Shown here piece by piece: positions 33,643-45,124 of a DNA stretch of 50,226 bases. The stretch's first letter is position 1. Every line of letters starts with the position of its first letter. The notes under the pieces are model-generated. The model saw nothing but the letters and a program-made list of their open reading frames with translations, made no database searches and was not told the DNA's origin. Source of the stretch: Pseudomonadota bacterium (GTDB lineage: Bacteria; Pseudomonadota; Gammaproteobacteria; Burkholderiales; Burkholderiaceae_C). The stretch spans positions 1 to 50,226 of the forward strand of contig CAUJHQ010000060.1 of NCBI GenBank assembly GCA_963204815.1, in the 5' to 3' direction. The translations under genes were made by a program, and so were the position numbers.

Positions 33643-34071
33643 ATGGACATTTCTGAAGTCGCCCGCCGTTCGGGCGTGGCCGCCTCGGCGCTGCGCTACT
33701 ACGAGCGCAAGGGCCTGATCCGTTCGCTGGCCTCGGAAGGCGCGCGGCGCAAGTTCGCGCCGGCGGTGCTGGACCAGCTCGCGCTCATCGCGCTCGGGCA
33801 GGCGGCCGGCTTCTCGCTGGACGAGATCCGGGTCATGTTCACGCCGGGCGGCGAGCCCGACATCGACCGCGCGATGCTGTCGGCGAAGGCCGACGAGCTC
33901 GAGCGCGTGGTCAAGCGGCTGAAGGCGATGATCGAAGGCTTGCGGCACGCGGCGGCCTGCCCGGCGCCGAGCCACGCCGCCTGCCCGTCGTTCCAGCGGC
34001 TGCTGAAGGCCGCCGCGGCCGGCGCGCTGGAAAACCGCCAGCGCCGGCTGGCGCCGCGCGGCGCGGCCTGA
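33643..34071 (+). CDS. MerR-family transcriptional regulator
   Basis: Predicted 142-residue regulator. The N-terminal winged helix is MDISEVARRSGVAASALRYY, followed by ERKGLI and a coiled-coil dimerisation helix (about 83-110). The C-terminal end has two Cys in ACPAPSHAACPSF (spacing C-x7-C), possibly redox- or electrophile-sensing. ATG 33643 fits the family; an in-frame TTG at 33613 lies inside the operator palindrome and is rejected. It is divergent from the DUF2938-flavodoxin-DUF2798 set and very likely controls it and itself. Confidence 0.9.
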   Translation: MDISEVARRSGVAASALRYYERKGLIRSLASEGARRKFAPAVLDQLALIALGQAAGFSLDEIRVMFTPGGEPDIDRAMLSAKADELERVVKRLKAMIEGLRHAAACPAPSHAACPSFQRLLKAAAAGALENRQRRLAPRGAA

Positions 34072-34080
34072 TCGGGCCGC
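34063..34080. terminator. Small GC hairpin between convergent merR and MFS genes
   Basis: GCGGCC (34063-34068) and GGCCGC (34075-34080) form a six-base stem with loop TGATCG over the merR stop codon. There is no T-run. The convergent setting is the main support. Confidence 0.3.
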
Positions 34081-34091
34081 CGGTCAGACGC

Positions 34092-35306
34092 TCAGGCCGC
34101 CGCCCGCACCGGCCGCATCAACGCGAACAGCAGCTGCGCGCAGCCCGCCGCCAGCCCCAGCCCCACGCCCAGGCGCCAGGCCAGTTCGTACGAGCCCGAC
34201 AGGTCGAACAGCACGCCGCCACCGAAGGCGCCGGTGAAGCTGCCGAGCTGGTGGCTCATGAACGCCAGGCCGCTGACCATGGCCTGCCAGCGCAGGCCGA
34301 ACATCTCGACCACCGAGCCGGCAATGAGCGGGCTGACGCCCAGCCACAGAAAGCCCATCACGCCGGCGAAGAGCAGCGTGCTGGCCATCGTGGGCGGGGT
34401 CGAGAAGTACACCGCCAGCACGGTCGAGCGCGACACGTACAGCAGCCCCAGCAGCGCCTGCTTGTTCCAGCGCCCGCCGGCCCAGCCGAAGAACAGGCTG
34501 CCGAGCACGTTGAACGCGCCGATGGTGGCCAGCGCCTGCGCGCCGAGCATCGGGTCCATGCCGCAGAGGTCCAGGTAGGACGGCAGGTGCGTCGTCAGGA
34601 AGACGAGCTGCATGCCGCAGACGAAGTAGGCCAGCGCCATGACGACGAAGGCCGGCCGGCGCAGCGCGTTGCCGAGCATGGCGCGCGCGCCCTGGGCCTC
34701 GCCATGCACCACCGGCAGCGCGGCCATCCCGTCGACGCGGCCGGCCACCCAGGCGCCGGGCAGCATCATCAGCGCCAGCGCCACGAAGCCAAAGATGCCG
34801 GCGCGCCAGCCGTGGCCCTGCGCCAGCGCCTGGCCGATCGGCGCGGCGATCAGCGCGCCGAGCGAACCGCCGGCCGACACCATGCCCATCACGTTGCTGC
34901 GCAGCGCCACCGGCACGGCGCGCGCGGTGATCGCCATCGCCAGCGCGCTGCCGGTGCAAGACACCGCGATGCCGACGCCGAAGCCGGCGCCGAAGAGCAC
35001 GCCGAGGAAGCCGCCGGCAGTGGCCAGCGTCAGCATCGACACGGCGTACATCGCGCAGCCGAACAGCATCACCGGCCGGTAGCCCCAGCGCACCACCGCC
35101 GCGCCCGAGAACGGTTGCAGCACGCCCCACGTGAGGTTCTGCACCGCCACCGCCAGCGTGAACTGCGAGACGCTGATGCCCAGGTCCTTCGTCAGCGCCG
35201 GCATGAAGATGCCCAGGCTCTGGCGCAGGCCCATCGCCAGGCTGAGCATCAGCGCGGCGCCGAAGAGCATGGCGGCCACCGGCCGCAGGCTGCGCAGGCC
35301 GGTCAT
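34092..35306 (-). CDS. MFS transporter
   Basis: Predicted 404-residue major facilitator with twelve hydrophobic segments. The motif-A-like loop after helix two reads GAAVVRWGYRPVMLFG. MFS carriers of this oxalate/formate or monocarboxylate-like type import organic acids, which fits the surrounding genes. It is the last gene of a minus-strand operon that starts at the promoter near 41412, 16 bases after a Bug gene. It is the only membrane carrier in the catabolic part of the window. The substrate cannot be told. Confidence 0.88.
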   Translation of the reverse strand: MTGLRSLRPVAAMLFGAALMLSLAMGLRQSLGIFMPALTKDLGISVSQFTLAVAVQNLTWGVLQPFSGAAVVRWGYRPVMLFGCAMYAVSMLTLATAGGFLGVLFGAGFGVGIAVSCTGSALAMAITARAVPVALRSNVMGMVSAGGSLGALIAAPIGQALAQGHGWRAGIFGFVALALMMLPGAWVAGRVDGMAALPVVHGEAQGARAMLGNALRRPAFVVMALAYFVCGMQLVFLTTHLPSYLDLCGMDPMLGAQALATIGAFNVLGSLFFGWAGGRWNKQALLGLLYVSRSTVLAVYFSTPPTMASTLLFAGVMGFLWLGVSPLIAGSVVEMFGLRWQAMVSGLAFMSHQLGSFTGAFGGGVLFDLSGSYELAWRLGVGLGLAAGCAQLLFALMRPVRAAA

Positions 35307-35322
35307 GGGGCGGTCGGAGGGT

Positions 35323-36279
35323 TCATTCCTTTTGTATTCTCTGCTCTCTCACGATCTCGCCCCAACGCTGCGCTTCCTGATCGACGCGGCGCTGGAACGG
35401 CTCCGGCCCCAGGAAGGTGGGCTGCGAGCCGATGGCCAGCAGCTGGTCGCGCACCTCGGCTGTCTCCAGCGCCTGGCCGACCGCGGCCGCGATGCGCTGC
35501 ACCGCGGCAAGCGGCGTCTGCGCCGGCGCGAGCAGGCCGAACCAGGCGTCGACCTCGAAGCCCGGCAGCGCCTCGCCGATGGGCCGCGCGCCCGGCACCA
35601 GCGGCGTCGCCTTCGCCGCCGCCACGCCCAGCAGGCGGATGCGGCCGGCCTCGACCTGGCCCTTCAGCGCCGCGTTCAGCGAGGTCATCACGAGCTTCAC
35701 TTCGCCGGTGCTCACCGCCATCTGCACCGGGCCACCGCCGACGTAGGGCACGTGCAGCAGCTTGATGCCGGCGGCGCGCGCGAAGCCTTCCATCGCCAGG
35801 TGGCCGAGCGAACCGACGCCGCCCGCACTGCCATAGGCCAGAGGCTGCGCCTGCTTCGCGGCGTAGTCGATCAGGCCCTTGGTGTCGACCGGCGGGATGT
35901 CGGCGCTGCCGATCAGCACCATCGGCGACACCGCGGCCACCGCCACCGGGACCAGGTCGCGCGTCTCGTAGCCGGTGGTGCGGGAGACCAGCGGGTTGAT
36001 GAAGACGGCGTTGTTGTTCAGCAGCAGCGTGTTGCCGTCGGGCTTGCTGCGCGCCACGAAGGCCGAGCCCACCGAGCCGGCGGCGCCCGGCTTGTACTCG
36101 ACGATCACGGTGCGCCCCAGCAGCCGCTGCAGCGGCGCCTGCAGCGCGCGCGCCACGCCGTCGTTGGTGCCGCCGGGCGGCGTGGGCACGATGATGCGGA
36201 TCGGCGTGCTGTCCTGCACCGCCGCGGCGAGCGGCAGGGCCAGGGCGACGAGCAGGGCCTTCAGGAATCGGGTGCGCAT
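35323..36279 (-). CDS. Bug/TctC-family periplasmic substrate-binding protein
   Basis: Predicted 318-residue exported receptor with signal peptide MRTRFLKALLVALALPLAAA; cleavage before VQD or QD is likely. Markers are PIRIIVPTPPGGTNDGVAR, SKPDGNTLLLNN and HVPYVGGGP in place of HVPYKG. ATG 36279 follows GGAGACCCC; an earlier opening shadows the CaiB gene. It is the most divergent of the seven Bug proteins here. It lies between the CaiB-type gene and the MFS gene in one operon. Confidence 0.9.
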   Translation of the reverse strand: MRTRFLKALLVALALPLAAAVQDSTPIRIIVPTPPGGTNDGVARALQAPLQRLLGRTVIVEYKPGAAGSVGSAFVARSKPDGNTLLLNNNAVFINPLVSRTTGYETRDLVPVAVAAVSPMVLIGSADIPPVDTKGLIDYAAKQAQPLAYGSAGGVGSLGHLAMEGFARAAGIKLLHVPYVGGGPVQMAVSTGEVKLVMTSLNAALKGQVEAGRIRLLGVAAAKATPLVPGARPIGEALPGFEVDAWFGLLAPAQTPLAAVQRIAAAVGQALETAEVRDQLLAIGSQPTFLGPEPFQRRVDQEAQRWGEIVREQRIQKE

Positions 36280-36301
36280 GGGGGTCTCCTCTCGGGGGTG
36301 T

Positions 36302-37447
36302 TCAGGCGGCGGCGCCGGCGCTGCGCAGCGCGGCGATCTCGGCGTCGCTGAAGCCGCCGTCGCGCAGCACGGCGTCGGTGTGCTGGCCGGGGCGGGCAAT
36401 CGTCGGGCCCTGCACCTCGCCGGGCGTGCGGTCGAAGCGCGGGGCGGGTGCGGGCTGGCGCACGCCGTCGTTCATCACGTAGGCCTGGCGCGCCACCGCG
36501 TGCGGGTGCTCGGCCGCTTCGCTGACGTGCAGCACCGGCGCGAAGCAGGCGTCGCTGCCTTCGAGCACGCCGCGCCACTGCTCGCGCGAACGGGTGGCGA
36601 AGATGGCGGCGAAGCGCGCGCGCAGCGCCGGCCAGTTCGCTCGGTCCATGCGGTCGGGCACGCTGGCGGGGTCGATCTCCAGGCGCTTCAGCAGTTCGGC
36701 GAAGAAGCGCTGCTCGATCGCGCAGACGGTGATCCACTGGCCGTCGCAGGTGCGGTAGACCGTGTTCCACGGCGCGGCGCCGCCCAGGATGTGCTCGCCG
36801 CGCTTCTGGCGCCAGGTGCCGCCGGCGAGCTGGCCGTGGATGCCGGCCATCAGCGCGCCGACGCCGTCGACGATGGCGGCGTCGACCACCTGGCCCTGGC
36901 CGGAGCGCGTGCGCTCGAGCAGCGCCGCCAGCACGCCCATCGCGAGGAAGGTGCTGCCGCCGCCGAAGTCGCCGACCAGGTTCAGCGGTGCCACCGGGGG
37001 GCCGTCTTCGGGGCCGATGGCTTCGAGCGCGCCGGTGAGCGCGATGTAGTTGAGGTCGTGCGCCGCCGCCTGCGCCAGCGGCCCGCGCTGGCCCCAGCCC
37101 GTCATGCGGCCGAAGACGAGGCCGGGGTTGACGGCGTGGCAGTCGGCCGGCCCGAGGCCCAGGCGCTCCATCACGCCGGGGCGGAAGCCTTCGATCAGCG
37201 CGTCGGCCTTGCCGATCAGGCGCAGCGCGGCGTCGCGGCCCGCCGGCGACTTGATGTCCAGCGCGACCGAGCGCTTGCCGCGCGTGGCGACGTCGAAGCG
37301 CGGGTCGCGCTTGATGCCGAGGTCGGCCTCGCCGAGGCGGTCGATGCGCACGACCTCGGCGCCCATGTCGGCCAGCAGCATGCCGGCGAGCGGCGCCGGG
37401 CCGATGGCGGCCATCTCGATGATGCGGAAGCCGGAGAGAGGTCCCAT
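36302..37447 (-). CDS. CaiB/BaiF-family protein, alpha-methylacyl-CoA racemase type
   Basis: Predicted 381-residue member of the family III CoA-transferase fold. The active site HDLNY with His130-Asp131 follows the pattern of alpha-methylacyl-CoA racemase (AMACR) rather than CoA transferases, and LADMGAEVVRIDR at the N-terminus contacts CoA. It would epimerise a 2-methyl-branched acyl-CoA so that stereospecific dehydrogenases can act. The start ATG 37447 is 35 bases after the thioesterase stop. The substrate is inferred only from the motif. Confidence 0.88.
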   Translation of the reverse strand: MGPLSGFRIIEMAAIGPAPLAGMLLADMGAEVVRIDRLGEADLGIKRDPRFDVATRGKRSVALDIKSPAGRDAALRLIGKADALIEGFRPGVMERLGLGPADCHAVNPGLVFGRMTGWGQRGPLAQAAAHDLNYIALTGALEAIGPEDGPPVAPLNLVGDFGGGSTFLAMGVLAALLERTRSGQGQVVDAAIVDGVGALMAGIHGQLAGGTWRQKRGEHILGGAAPWNTVYRTCDGQWITVCAIEQRFFAELLKRLEIDPASVPDRMDRANWPALRARFAAIFATRSREQWRGVLEGSDACFAPVLHVSEAAEHPHAVARQAYVMNDGVRQPAPAPRFDRTPGEVQGPTIARPGQHTDAVLRDGGFSDAEIAALRSAGAAA

Positions 37448-37482
37448 GAATGTCGTCGTCCTGGTCGTCGGGTGAAGGGAAA

Positions 37483-40341
<2,859 letters not shown>

Positions 40342-40348
40342 GTCGGCG

Positions 40349-41323
40349 TCACTCCATCTTGATGTTGTTGGCGCGGACCACCGCGCCCCACTTCTGGATC
40401 TCGGCCGCGAGGTCCTTCGCGAACTCCGGGCCGCTGTTGCCCACGGGCACGAAGCCCATGTCGAGAATGCGCTTCTGCACGTCGGGCATGGCGGTGATGC
40501 GGCGCACTTCCTGCGTCCACTTCTCGACCACCGCGGCCGGCGTGCCGGCGGGCAGGAAGAGGCCGCCCCAGCCGGCGAGGTTGACGTCGCCGTAGCCCGC
40601 CTCGGCGAAGGTGGGCACGGTGGGGAAGTCCTTCAGGCGCTGCGGGCTCGCCACGGCGATGAGCTTCACCTTGCCGGTGGGCACCTGGCGCGCGTAGAAG
40701 CCGACCGAGCCGTAGGCCAGCTGGATCTGGCCGCTCACCAGGTCGGGCAGCGAGGCCGCCTCGCCCTTGTAGGGCACGTGGACCACGTCGATGCCGGCCA
40801 GCTTGTTCAGGCCCTGGCCGATGATGTGGCCGCTGGAGCCGACGCCGTAGCTGCCGAAGCTCATGCGGCCGGGCTTGTCCTTCGCGGCCTTGACGAACTC
40901 GGTGAGATCGTTCGCCGGCATCGAGGTGCTGGCCGCGAGCGCGATCGGGAACGAGGCCACCATCGAGACCGGCGTGAAGTCGGTCATCTTGTACGGCGGG
41001 TTGGCTTGCAGCACGAGGTTCTGCACGAAGCCGCTCAGCGTGAAGAGCGCCGTGTAGCCGTCGGCCGGTGACTTTGCGACCGCCTGCGTGGCGAGCACCG
41101 TGTTGGCACCGGCGCGCGACTCGACGATCACCTGCTGGCCCCAGGCGGCCTGCAGCTTCTCGGCGACGGTGCGCGCCAGCAGGTCCATGTTGCCGCCGGC
41201 GGCGGTGGGAATCAGCACGCGGATCGGCCGCGACGGGAAGGCGTCCTGCGCGGCGGCGGTGCCGGCGAGACAGAGCGCCCCGAGGGCGGCGACGGCAAGG
41301 CGGCGGGCGGGGTTCGGCGTCAT
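40349..41323 (-). CDS. Bug/TctC-family periplasmic substrate-binding protein (tandem copy 1)
   Basis: Predicted 324-residue exported receptor with signal peptide ending AAA-QDAFP. Markers: PSRPIRVLIPTAAGGNMDLL, SPADGYTALF, HVPYKGEAA. ATG 41323 is the first gene of the seven-gene minus-strand operon and lies about 42 bases after the operator. The upstream in-frame extension runs through the promoter and is rejected. It is the duplicate of the following gene. No TctA/TctB genes accompany the pair. Confidence 0.92.
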   Translation of the reverse strand: MTPNPARRLAVAALGALCLAGTAAAQDAFPSRPIRVLIPTAAGGNMDLLARTVAEKLQAAWGQQVIVESRAGANTVLATQAVAKSPADGYTALFTLSGFVQNLVLQANPPYKMTDFTPVSMVASFPIALAASTSMPANDLTEFVKAAKDKPGRMSFGSYGVGSSGHIIGQGLNKLAGIDVVHVPYKGEAASLPDLVSGQIQLAYGSVGFYARQVPTGKVKLIAVASPQRLKDFPTVPTFAEAGYGDVNLAGWGGLFLPAGTPAAVVEKWTQEVRRITAMPDVQKRILDMGFVPVGNSGPEFAKDLAAEIQKWGAVVRANNIKME

Positions 41324-41364
41324 CGGGGTCCTGCGGTGGGTGGGGTGTTGCCACCATGTGACGG

Positions 41365-41412
41365 TGGTTCTACCATTCACACATCCTAGGCCCCGAGCCG
41401 CCGGGCGGTCAA
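41365..41412 (-). promoter_or_regulatory. Promoter with FadR-type operator for the 34092-41323 operon
   Basis: On the minus strand TTGACC (bases 41407-41412), 18 bases, TAGGAT (41383-41388), then eight bases and GGTAGAACC. The plus-strand repeat is TGGTTCTACCA at 41365-41375 with perfect arms. The distance from -10 box to operator is like that at 42432-42478. Confidence 0.62.
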
Positions 41413-41447
41413 TGCGGGTCCACCCTGCGCCCAGGGGGATGGGCCGG

Positions 41448-42404
41448 CTACAGGTCCAGCAGCAGGCGTTCCGAGCGCGCACCCGAGCAACAGACCATCA
41501 TGGCCGTGTTCGCGGCGCGCTCGTCGTCGCTCAGGCACTCGTCGCGGTGCTCGGGCACGCCCGCCTTCACGCCGACGCGGCAGCTGCCGCAGATGCCCTG
41601 CATGCACGAATACGCCACGTCGACGCCGTGGTCGAGCAGCACGTCGAGCACGCTGCTGCCCTTGGGCACCTGGAACACGCGGCCGTCGCGCGCCAGCTCG
41701 ACCGCAAAGCCCCCCTCGGCCGCCGGCGCCTGCGCAGCGCCGAAGCGTTCGACGTGGCAGCGCGCGGGCTCGATGCCGGCGGCCGCGACGGCCGCCGCGA
41801 AATCGTCGAGCATCGGCGCCGGGCCACAGGCGTAGAGCTGCGCCCCGGCGGGTGCCGCCGCGGCGATGGCGCGCAGATCGGGCCGGCCGTTGTCGGCGCT
41901 GAAGTGCAGGTGCAGCTCGCCGCCCGGGGCGGCGGCCAGCGCCTGAAGGCGCTCGCGGAACGCCATCGCGCGCGCGTCGCGCGCCACGTAGTGCAGCTGC
42001 CAGGCCCGGCCGATCGCGGCCAGGCGCTCCACCATCGACAGGATCGGCGTGATGCCGATGCCGCCGGCCACCAGCACGCTGGCGGGCGCCGATTCGTCGA
42101 GCGCGAAGTCGTTCACCGGCGCATGCGCCTGCAGCCGCTGGCCGACGCGGGCCACGTCGTGCAGCCAGGCCGAGGCGCCGCGGCCGGCGGCTTCGCGTTT
42201 GACGGCGATGTGCCAGCGGCCGGCCGCGCCGCCGTACAGCGAGTAGCTGCGCCGCAGCCGGCCCGGCAGGTCGAGGTCGACGTGCGCCCCGGGCGTGAAC
42301 GGCGGCAGCGGCGCACCATCGGCGGCCTCCAGCTCGAAGGAGTGGATGTCCGCCGCCTCCAGGCGGATCTGGCGGATGAGGACATCGATCGGGGTCGGGT
42401 TCAT
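41448..42404 (-). CDS. Oxygenase reductase with C-terminal 2Fe-2S ferredoxin domain (VanB type)
   Basis: Predicted 318-residue electron-transfer reductase. The flavin-binding stretch is RSYSLYGGA near residue 52, the pyridine-nucleotide part has VAGGIGITPILSMVERL, and the C-terminal plant-type ferredoxin has CMQGICGSC and a final Cys pair in MVCCSG. This is the order of the phthalate/vanillate oxygenase reductases. It is divergent from the Rieske oxygenase at 42502 and is its obvious electron donor. ATG 42404 fits the family N-terminus; no strong ribosome-binding site is visible. Confidence 0.92.
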   Translation of the reverse strand: MNPTPIDVLIRQIRLEAADIHSFELEAADGAPLPPFTPGAHVDLDLPGRLRRSYSLYGGAAGRWHIAVKREAAGRGASAWLHDVARVGQRLQAHAPVNDFALDESAPASVLVAGGIGITPILSMVERLAAIGRAWQLHYVARDARAMAFRERLQALAAAPGGELHLHFSADNGRPDLRAIAAAAPAGAQLYACGPAPMLDDFAAAVAAAGIEPARCHVERFGAAQAPAAEGGFAVELARDGRVFQVPKGSSVLDVLLDHGVDVAYSCMQGICGSCRVGVKAGVPEHRDECLSDDERAANTAMMVCCSGARSERLLLDL

Positions 42405-42431
42405 GCGGGGCGGGTGCAGGGCGCGTTCGGC

Positions 42432-42478
42432 TTGACGGAGGAATGGTAATCCATAGAATGTCCTAAGGTTCAACCAAT
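42432..42478 (+). promoter_or_regulatory. Promoter with FadR-type operator for the Rieske oxygenase operon
   Basis: TTGACG (42432-42437), 16 bases, TAGAAT (42454-42459), then seven bases and GGTTCAACC (42467-42475) within AAGGTTCAACCAAT. A second partial repeat, ATGG-N4-CCAT (42443-42454), lies in the spacer. The operator would overlap the transcription start. Confidence 0.65.
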
Positions 42479-42501
42479 CAGACAAACCCCGAGGAGCCGC
42501 C

Positions 42502-43821
42502 GTGTTGACGCACGAAGACAACGAGACCCTGGTCCGCGTGGGCCCGGGCACGGCGATGGGCCGGCTGATGCGGCTCTACTGGATCCCGTTCCTGCGCGCG
42601 AGCGACGTCGAACGCGACGGCCAGCCGCACCGCGTGCGCCTGCTCGGCGAGGACCTCGTCGCCTTCCGCGACAGCAGCGGCCGCGTCGGCCTCGTCGACC
42701 ACGCCTGCCCGCACCGCGGCGCGCCGATGGTCTTCGCCCGCAACGAGGACGACGGCCTGCGCTGCGTGTACCACGGCTGGAAGTTCTCGGTCGACGGCCA
42801 GTGCCGCGAGATGCCGGCCGAGCCCGCGAACAGCCCGATGTGCGCGCGCATGAAGATCACCGCCTACCCGGTGCGCGAACGCAACGGCATGCTGTGGGCC
42901 TACATGGGCCCGGACGCCGAGCACGCGCCGCCGCTGCCCGACCTGGAATGGAACCTGGTGCCGGAGGAGAACGTCGCCATCTCCATCCGCGTGCAGGAAT
43001 GCAACTGGCTGCAGGCGCTGGAAGGCGAGATCGACTCCGCGCACGCCGCCATCCTGCACGGCCGCGTCGCGAAGGACGGTGTGATCAACACCTGGAAGCA
43101 GGCGCAGGACCTGGCGCCCACCTTCGAGTGCGTGGTCCACGAAGGCGGCGTGCGCATCGCGTCGCGCCGCACGCTCGACGCCGAGCGCCAGTACGTGCGC
43201 GTCAACCAGTTCCTGATGCCCTTCTGGACGCTGGTGCCGCCGTTCAGCACCTACCCCGAACTGAGCGGCCACGCCTGGGTGCCGATCGACGACGAGCACA
43301 CGCTGTGCATCATGTTCTCGTACCACCCGACGCAGCCCTTCTACGAGAAGACGCGCAAGGTCTTCAAGGAAGGGCACAACGGCCGCGAGACCGGCCATGC
43401 GTCGGACGCGTCGTTCGAGCCGCGGCCGGTGACGGTGCCCTTCCCGAAGTACTGGAGCCGCTACAACCGCGGCAACGCGTACCAGTTCCGCCACGACCTG
43501 CAGGTGAAGACCTACAACTCCGGCCTGCCCGGCCTGTGGGTGCAGGACGCGGCCTGCCAGTCGGGCGTGGCCGCCATCTACGACCGCACGAAGGAACACC
43601 TGGGCACCAGCGACACCGGCATCGCGCGCACACGCCGCGTGCTGCTGGACAGCGTGCGCAAGCTGCAGGCCGAAGGCCAGCGGCCGGCATCGGCCGACCA
43701 CCCGGACCGCTTCATGGTGCGCGCGGTGTCGCTCACCATCCCCGCCGGCGGCGACTGGATGGCGCTCGGCGGCCCCTTCATGCAGGCACGCCTGGGCGCC
43801 GACTTCGGCTACCAGCCCTGA
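42502..43821 (+). CDS. Rieske non-heme iron oxygenase, phthalate/phenoxybenzoate dioxygenase-like
   Basis: Predicted 439-residue oxygenase component. The Rieske cluster is CPHRGAP (Cys69, His71) and CVYHGWKF (Cys88, His91). The mononuclear iron site is in EGEIDSAHAAILHG with Asp178, His181 and His186. It belongs to the homomultimeric class that uses a VanB/phthalate-type reductase, encoded divergently here. Such enzymes hydroxylate or O-demethylate aromatic or alicyclic carboxylates. The GTG at 42502 is preceded by GAGGAG six bases upstream. It heads an operon with CoA-transferase, thiolase and DUF35 genes. Confidence 0.93.
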   Translation: MLTHEDNETLVRVGPGTAMGRLMRLYWIPFLRASDVERDGQPHRVRLLGEDLVAFRDSSGRVGLVDHACPHRGAPMVFARNEDDGLRCVYHGWKFSVDGQCREMPAEPANSPMCARMKITAYPVRERNGMLWAYMGPDAEHAPPLPDLEWNLVPEENVAISIRVQECNWLQALEGEIDSAHAAILHGRVAKDGVINTWKQAQDLAPTFECVVHEGGVRIASRRTLDAERQYVRVNQFLMPFWTLVPPFSTYPELSGHAWVPIDDEHTLCIMFSYHPTQPFYEKTRKVFKEGHNGRETGHASDASFEPRPVTVPFPKYWSRYNRGNAYQFRHDLQVKTYNSGLPGLWVQDAACQSGVAAIYDRTKEHLGTSDTGIARTRRVLLDSVRKLQAEGQRPASADHPDRFMVRAVSLTIPAGGDWMALGGPFMQARLGADFGYQP

Positions 43822-43828
43822 ACCGCCC

Positions 43829-45124
43829 ATGACCGAAGCCCTGGACCGGCTGCCGCAGGAATTTCCGCCCCACCGCCCGCGCCCCGCCGGCGCGCCCACG
43901 GCGCTGGCCGGCGTGCGCGTGGTCGACTTCACGCACTTCATCGCCGGCCCGCTGGCAACGATGTTCCTCGCCGACATGGGCGCCGAGGTCATCAAGGTCG
44001 AGCCCCCCGCGCGCGGCGACGAACTGCGCTACTACCCGCCGGTGCTGCCCGAGCTGCCGGCGCAGGGCGCGCCGTTCTTCTGGGCCAACCGCAACAAGCG
44101 CAGCCTCGCGCTCGACCTGAAGACGCCGGAGGGCATCGAGATCGCACTCGACCTGATCCGCGGCGCCGACGTCGTCATCGAGAACTTCTCCACCGGCGTG
44201 ATGGACCGCCTGGGCCTGGGCTACGAGCGCTGCCGCGCGCTGAACCCGCGCGCCGTGTTCTGCTCGATCTCGGCCTACGGCCGCGAAGGGCCGTACCGCG
44301 ACCGCCTGGGCTTCGACCCCGTGGCGCAGGCCGAGAGCGGCTTCGTCGCGATGAACGGCTACCCCGACCGCCAGGGCGTGCGCGCCTCCTCGGCGGTGAT
44401 GGACATCAGCACCGCGATGATGGTGGGCAACGCCGTGCTCGGCGCCCTCTTCGCCCGCAACCGCGACGGCGAAGGCCAGTTCGTCGAGGTGGGGCTCTTC
44501 GACACGGCGCTGCTGATGACCGGCTGGGCGTCGATGCAGCACCTGATGACGGGCGTACCGCACAAGCGCCACGGCAACACCAGCACCGACACCAGCCCGT
44601 CGGGCGTGTTCCAGTCGAAGGACCAGGCCTTCTACATCAACTGCGGCAACGACAAGATCTTCAACCGCCTGGCACTGCAGGTGCTGGAGCGGCCCGACCT
44701 CGCGAACGACCCCGTGCTCGCCCAGCGCCAGGGCCGCCTGGCGCGCCAGAACGAGCTCTTCGCCACGCTGGACGAACTCTTCGCGCAGCAGCCCTGGGCG
44801 TACTGGCAGGAACGCATGCGCGCGGCGCAGATTCCCTGCGGCGAGGTGCGCAGCGTCGGCGAGGCGCTGCGCTCGCCCGAGGCGCGTGCGCGCGAGGCGG
44901 TCACGTGGATCCCGCACCCCACCGTGGGCCAGGTGCCGAACGTGGCCTCGCCGATCCGCTTCGCGAAGACACCGGTCGTCGACCCCGTGGCGGCGCCGAC
45001 CATCGGCCAGCACAGCGAAGAGATCCTGCGCGAGGTGCTGGGCTACGACGACGCGCGCATCGCCGCACTGGCGGCGCGCGGCGTGTTCGGCGAGCGCGTG
45101 GCCTTGAAGCCGCCGGCCGCATGA
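43829..45124 (+). CDS. CaiB/BaiF family III CoA transferase
   Basis: Predicted 431-residue CoA transferase. Asp163 in RLGFDPVAQAESGF is the expected acyl-enzyme residue, and LADMGAEVIKVEPPARGDE binds CoA. It would move CoA from a donor thioester (often succinyl-CoA) to the pathway acid. Compared with the racemase-type member at 36302, the His-Asp pair is absent, supporting transfer rather than racemisation. It follows the oxygenase after seven bases and its stop overlaps the thiolase start (ATGA), so activation to CoA may follow or accompany ring oxidation. Confidence 0.9.
   Translation: MTEALDRLPQEFPPHRPRPAGAPTALAGVRVVDFTHFIAGPLATMFLADMGAEVIKVEPPARGDELRYYPPVLPELPAQGAPFFWANRNKRSLALDLKTPEGIEIALDLIRGADVVIENFSTGVMDRLGLGYERCRALNPRAVFCSISAYGREGPYRDRLGFDPVAQAESGFVAMNGYPDRQGVRASSAVMDISTAMMVGNAVLGALFARNRDGEGQFVEVGLFDTALLMTGWASMQHLMTGVPHKRHGNTSTDTSPSGVFQSKDQAFYINCGNDKIFNRLALQVLERPDLANDPVLAQRQGRLARQNELFATLDELFAQQPWAYWQERMRAAQIPCGEVRSVGEALRSPEARAREAVTWIPHPTVGQVPNVASPIRFAKTPVVDPVAAPTIGQHSEEILREVLGYDDARIAALAARGVFGERVALKPPAA

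Noticed and set aside
42443..42454. ATGG-N4-CCAT as a tenth full operator
   Set aside because: Its centre has four bases instead of three between the expected half-sites, so it does not fit the common pattern; noted only as a partial repeat.
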